From Lachnospiraceae bacterium UBA4316 (lineage in GTDB: Bacteria > Bacillota > Clostridia > Lachnospirales > Lachnospiraceae): a stretch of 10,865 bases of DNA. The stretch lies in NCBI GenBank assembly GCA_002394535.1, contig DGUG01000034.1, positions 1-10,865 on the forward strand, given 5' to 3'. Under the pieces are notes generated by a model. That model did not search any database and was not told where the DNA came from. It was given only the letters and a program-made list of their open reading frames with translations. A program made the position numbers and the translations under genes. Below, one piece after another: positions 8,070 to 10,865 of this stretch (position 1 is the stretch's first letter; every line of letters begins with the position of its first letter).

Positions 8070-8960
8070 ATGGCAGATAAAATGACAGAACATGAAACAA
8101 AAATACGTGAGAAGTTAAGAGACAGAAAGCGTATTGTCGTAAAAATCGGCTCGTCATCACTTCATCACATGAAGACGGGAGAGCTTAACCTTACCAAGAT
8201 GGAAAGGCTTGTCAGAGAACTTTGTGAGCTTAAAAATCAGGGGAAGGATGTAATACTTGTCTCGTCGGGTGCAATAGCGGTGGGAAGAAAAACCGTAAAT
8301 CTTAATCCGAAGGATTCGGATATTCCGTTAAAGCAGGCATGCGCCGCCATCGGTCAGGCAAGGCTGATGATGATATACGAGAGACTGTTTGCCGAGTATA
8401 ACCATATAACCGCGCAGATACTTATGACAATGCATACAATGACAGAAACATCAAGCCGGCATAACGCGCAGAATACGTTTACCAAGCTGCTTGAGCTCGG
8501 TGTAATACCGGTAGTTAACGAAAATGATACGGTTGCAACACACGAGGTTGAAGATACCTTCGGCGATAATGATTTTCTGGCTTCCGTTGTGGCGGCACTG
8601 ACAGGAGCGGATCTGCTGATCCTGCTTTCGGACATAGACGGGATGTACACCGATGATCCGCATTCCAACAAGGATGCGAAGCTTATACATCTGATAGAAA
8701 AGCTTGACGGAAAATATGAGGAATACGCCAAACCGACTACCGGGACAAGCATAGGTACCGGCGGAATGAACGCCAAGATTCATGCTGCAAAGGTTGCAAC
8801 GGCAAGCGGAGCTGATATGATAATAGCAAACGGCAAGGATGTTTCCGTCATTCACAAGATAATGGAAGGCAGAAACTACGGTACGCTCTTTATGGCAGAT
8901 CCGGACAGCGAGTTTCATATTTCCGATTATGTAAATGCCCGTATCGAGGGCAGATTCTGA
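8070..8960 (+). CDS. proB: Glutamate 5-kinase, short form without PUA domain
   Basis: This enzyme phosphorylates L-glutamate to gamma-glutamyl 5-phosphate with ATP, the first committed and normally proline-inhibited step of proline synthesis. The 296 residues cover the amino-acid kinase fold only. VVKIGSSSL with Lys25 (23-31), the VSSGAIAVG turn (64-72), VVNENDTV (148-155), GDNDFLA (165-171), SDIDGMYTDDP (187-197) and GTGGMNAK with Lys236 (229-236) are all present, so the active site looks intact. The C-terminal PUA domain of the E. coli-type enzyme (about 367 residues) is absent, as in many Firmicutes ProB proteins. An N-terminal charged extension of about 20 residues precedes the first strand. 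proA, usually next to proB, is not here: the stop overlaps the following cyclo-ligase start by one base. The enzyme is cytosolic. Confidence 0.95.
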   Translation: MADKMTEHETKIREKLRDRKRIVVKIGSSSLHHMKTGELNLTKMERLVRELCELKNQGKDVILVSSGAIAVGRKTVNLNPKDSDIPLKQACAAIGQARLMMIYERLFAEYNHITAQILMTMHTMTETSSRHNAQNTFTKLLELGVIPVVNENDTVATHEVEDTFGDNDFLASVVAALTGADLLILLSDIDGMYTDDPHSNKDAKLIHLIEKLDGKYEEYAKPTTGTSIGTGGMNAKIHAAKVATASGADMIIANGKDVSVIHKIMEGRNYGTLFMADPDSEFHISDYVNARIEGRF

Positions 8961-9523
8961 TGGAAAAATCATATGCAAGAAAACGAATGCTAAAACTCAG
9001 GGCTACTCTTGATTCCGACATTTGTCTGACTTTATCAGACAGAATATGCCAACGGTTTCTAAAAAGCGATGAGTACAAAAATGCTTCTTCGATTCTTATG
9101 TACAAGGCATATAATAACGAAGTTGATACCGCCATGGTATTTGAGGCGGCGTTAGCATCCGGCAAAACAGTGGCTTTTCCGAGATCGGAAATTGTAAAGG
9201 GTGAGCCGGAAATGAGCTTTTATATAGTAAGAGACAAAGATAGTTTCGTTTCGGGGTATAAGGGAATATCAGAGCCTGATGAGAGCTGTGAGAAGTTTAC
9301 GGGAAGAGCGGATATATGCATTACTCCCGGAGTGGCCTTTGACAAAGCGTGTCACCGTGTGGGCTATGGTAAAGGATTCTATGACAGATTTTTGGGAAAG
9401 AGCGATGTGGGCTCAGTGATAGGGTTTGCATATGATATACAGGTAGCGGATATGATCGAAACAGATGCTACTGACATATCCCCCGACATGGTTATAACCG
9501 AAACATCGGTATACAGAAGATGA
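8960..9523 (+). CDS. ygfA: 5-formyltetrahydrofolate cyclo-ligase
   Basis: The 187-residue cytosolic enzyme has the usual size for 5,10-methenyltetrahydrofolate synthetase, which converts 5-formyltetrahydrofolate to 5,10-methenyltetrahydrofolate using ATP and returns it to the one-carbon pool. Supporting motifs are the basic N-terminus KSYARKRMLKLR (3-14), the folate-pocket stretch GISEP (102-106), ITPGVAFD (121-128) and the nucleotide-binding signature GYGKGFYDRF (135-144; family pattern GxGxGYYDR, with Phe in one Tyr position). The start shares one base with the proB stop (TGATG) and has GAGGG at 8946-8950 with a 9-nt spacer. The stop overlaps the miaB start by 4 nt. The cyclo-ligase-miaB order is, to my knowledge, common in Lachnospiraceae. 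Confidence 0.94.
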   Translation: MEKSYARKRMLKLRATLDSDICLTLSDRICQRFLKSDEYKNASSILMYKAYNNEVDTAMVFEAALASGKTVAFPRSEIVKGEPEMSFYIVRDKDSFVSGYKGISEPDESCEKFTGRADICITPGVAFDKACHRVGYGKGFYDRFLGKSDVGSVIGFAYDIQVADMIETDATDISPDMVITETSVYRR

Positions 9524-10865
9524 CAAATAACGATAAGGATACAAAGGAACAATCTGAATACATTAAAGAGGCAGCCGGGATCGTAAGAAAGCGTTCGGAA
9601 GAGGCCGGAAGAAGACTCACTTATCATGTCACCACATTCGGGTGCCAGATGAATGCCAGGGATTCCGAAAAGCTTGTGGGAATACTTGAAAAGTGCGGCT
9701 ACGTGTATGAAGAGCAGGAGAGCCTTGCGGATTTTATCATTTACAACACCTGCACCATAAGAGATAACGCAGATCAGAAACTGTACGGACACCTGGGAAG
9801 TCTCGTTAATATCAAAAAACGCAGAGATGACATGATCATTGCCGTTTGCGGATGCTTACCGCAGGAGAAGAGTGCGTACGAAAAAATCAAAAACAGTTAC
9901 TCTTTTGTAGATCTGATATTCGGTACCCACAATTTGTTTGACTTTCCGCGACTTCTTGTTAAAGTATTAACAAGAGAGAATATAAAAGGAAAGGGACATA
10001 TCGTTTCCGAAATATGGGAAGATACGGACAGGATAGTTGAAGACATACCGGTTAAGCGTAATTACAGCTTCAAATCCGGTGTCAATATAATGTTCGGGTG
10101 CAATAATTTCTGCAGCTATTGTATAGTCCCCTATGTCAGAGGACGGGAGAGAAGCCGCAGGAGTGAAGATATTATAAGGGAAATTGAAAACCTTGCGGCC
10201 GACGGTGTTGTGGAAGTAATGCTTCTCGGGCAAAACGTGAACTCTTACGGAAAGGGGCTAGACGAGTCCATAACATTTGCAGGTCTGCTGCAGCGTGTTG
10301 AGAAGATAGACGGCATTAAACGCATCAGATTTATGACAAGCCATCCTAAGGATCTGTCGGATGAGCTGATCGATGTAATGGCATCGTCGGAGAAAATATG
10401 CAGGCATATTCATCTTCCTCTGCAGTCAGGGTCAACAAAGCTTCTTCGGTCCATGAACAGGCAGTACACGAAGGAGCAGTATATAGATCTGGCGCTCAAG
10501 ATAAGAAAGAGGATTCCGGATATTGCCATAACAACCGATCTGATTATCGGTTATCCAGGGGAGACGGAAGAGGATATCGAAGATACTCTTGATGTTATAG
10601 ACAAAGTCAGATTTGACGGAGCGTTTACATTCATATATTCTAAACGTAGCGGTACACCGGCTGCGTCAATGTCGGATCAGGTTCCGGAGGAAGTCGCGAA
10701 GAAATACTTTGCAAGAGTGCTTGACAAAGTTCAGCAGATGAGCTGCGAAATGGCGGCAAGGATCGAAGGAAAGGTGTGTGATGTACTTGTGGAGGAGATT
10801 AACCGCCAGGACCCGAAACTTGTTACGGGGAGACTATCGAACAACCTTACAGTGCATTTTCCGGG
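9520..10865 (+). CDS. miaB: tRNA-2-methylthio-N6-dimethylallyladenosine synthase MiaB, 3' truncated by the window
   Basis: This frame is open from ATG 9520 to the window edge without a stop, giving 448 visible residues of an expected ~470-480. MiaB is a radical-SAM enzyme that methylthiolates i6A37 in tRNAs reading UNN codons. The N-terminal UPF0004 domain has the three auxiliary-cluster cysteines: Cys42 in TFGCQMN, Cys78 in NTCTIR and Cys112 in CGCLPQ. The radical-SAM cluster motif is C194-NNF-C198-SY-C201, followed by IVPYVRGRERSR. LLGQNVNSYG, SHPKDL, HLPLQSGS, MNRQYT and TDLIIGYPGE are further family blocks. The TRAM domain begins near residue 415 (EGKVCDVLVEE) and is cut off. NTCTIR and VRGRERSR point to MiaB rather than MtaB or RimO. 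About 37 charged residues precede the first conserved strand, an extension seen in other clostridial MiaB. The start overlaps the cyclo-ligase stop by 4 nt with only a weak ribosome site, so coupling is likely. Confidence 0.96.
   Translation, partial: MTNNDKDTKEQSEYIKEAAGIVRKRSEEAGRRLTYHVTTFGCQMNARDSEKLVGILEKCGYVYEEQESLADFIIYNTCTIRDNADQKLYGHLGSLVNIKKRRDDMIIAVCGCLPQEKSAYEKIKNSYSFVDLIFGTHNLFDFPRLLVKVLTRENIKGKGHIVSEIWEDTDRIVEDIPVKRNYSFKSGVNIMFGCNNFCSYCIVPYVRGRERSRRSEDIIREIENLAADGVVEVMLLGQNVNSYGKGLDESITFAGLLQRVEKIDGIKRIRFMTSHPKDLSDELIDVMASSEKICRHIHLPLQSGSTKLLRSMNRQYTKEQYIDLALKIRKRIPDIAITTDLIIGYPGETEEDIEDTLDVIDKVRFDGAFTFIYSKRSGTPAASMSDQVPEEVAKKYFARVLDKVQQMSCEMAARIEGKVCDVLVEEINRQDPKLVTGRLSNNLTVHFP

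Noticed and set aside
8451..8978. Open frame of 175 codons on the - strand across proB
   Set aside because: Antisense shadow of proB, whose motifs are intact on the + strand; no domain or initiation signal seen.
10398..10592. Small + strand open frame of 64 codons near the window end
   Set aside because: Lies in another frame inside miaB, which is intact and continuous here.
1..10865. Mobile element, phage, defence system, CRISPR array or RNA gene
   Set aside because: No transposase, integrase, direct repeats, att-like sites, tRNA or repeat-spacer pattern; every stretch is accounted for by conserved housekeeping-type coding sequence.

Overview
The window reads as an ordinary chromosomal housekeeping segment from a low-to-moderate GC Gram-positive bacterium of the Clostridia. 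A Lachnospiraceae-type genome (rumen or gut, Butyrivibrio/Roseburia-like) is the best guess. The reasons are the frequent ATA, AGA and AGG codons, the style of the encoded proteins (short glutamate 5-kinase without a PUA domain, single-protein GltA-type glutamate synthase, Firmicutes-type Pdp), and the order cyclo-ligase then miaB. The taxonomic call is inference; no rRNA or other decisive marker is present.

Layout: all ten genes lie on the + strand and coding sequence covers essentially the whole window. In order they are: the C-terminal part of a GltA/NfnB-type NADPH-dependent oxidoreductase (1-687); pyrimidine-nucleoside phosphorylase pdp (689-1990); the PhoH-family ATPase (1990-2955); the rRNA-maturation endonuclease ybeY (2952-3464); a SpoVB/MurJ-like MOP-superfamily flippase (3466-5082); an HI0933/YhiN-type flavoprotein (5079-6341); a second, unrelated FAD-dependent dehydrogenase of the COG2509 type starting at TTG (6338-8032); glutamate 5-kinase proB (8070-8960); 5-formyltetrahydrofolate cyclo-ligase (8960-9523); and the tRNA methylthiotransferase miaB (9520 to the window end, incomplete).

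Eight of the nine gene junctions are 1-nt gaps, 1-nt TGATG overlaps or 4-nt ATGA/TTGA overlaps. The only real gap is 37 nt, before proB. I see no internal promoter, terminator, riboswitch, tRNA, CRISPR array, insertion sequence or repeat. The simplest reading is one long transcription unit, or two joined at proB, with translational coupling. The functions are mixed: nitrogen/redox metabolism, nucleoside salvage, ribosome maturation and RNA metabolism (phoH-ybeY), envelope lipid-linked precursor export, two poorly characterised flavoproteins, proline and folate metabolism, and tRNA modification.

I did not find a convincing undescribed system. The items most worth a second look are the coupled pair of uncharacterised flavoproteins behind the flippase gene, and a proB gene with no proA beside it.
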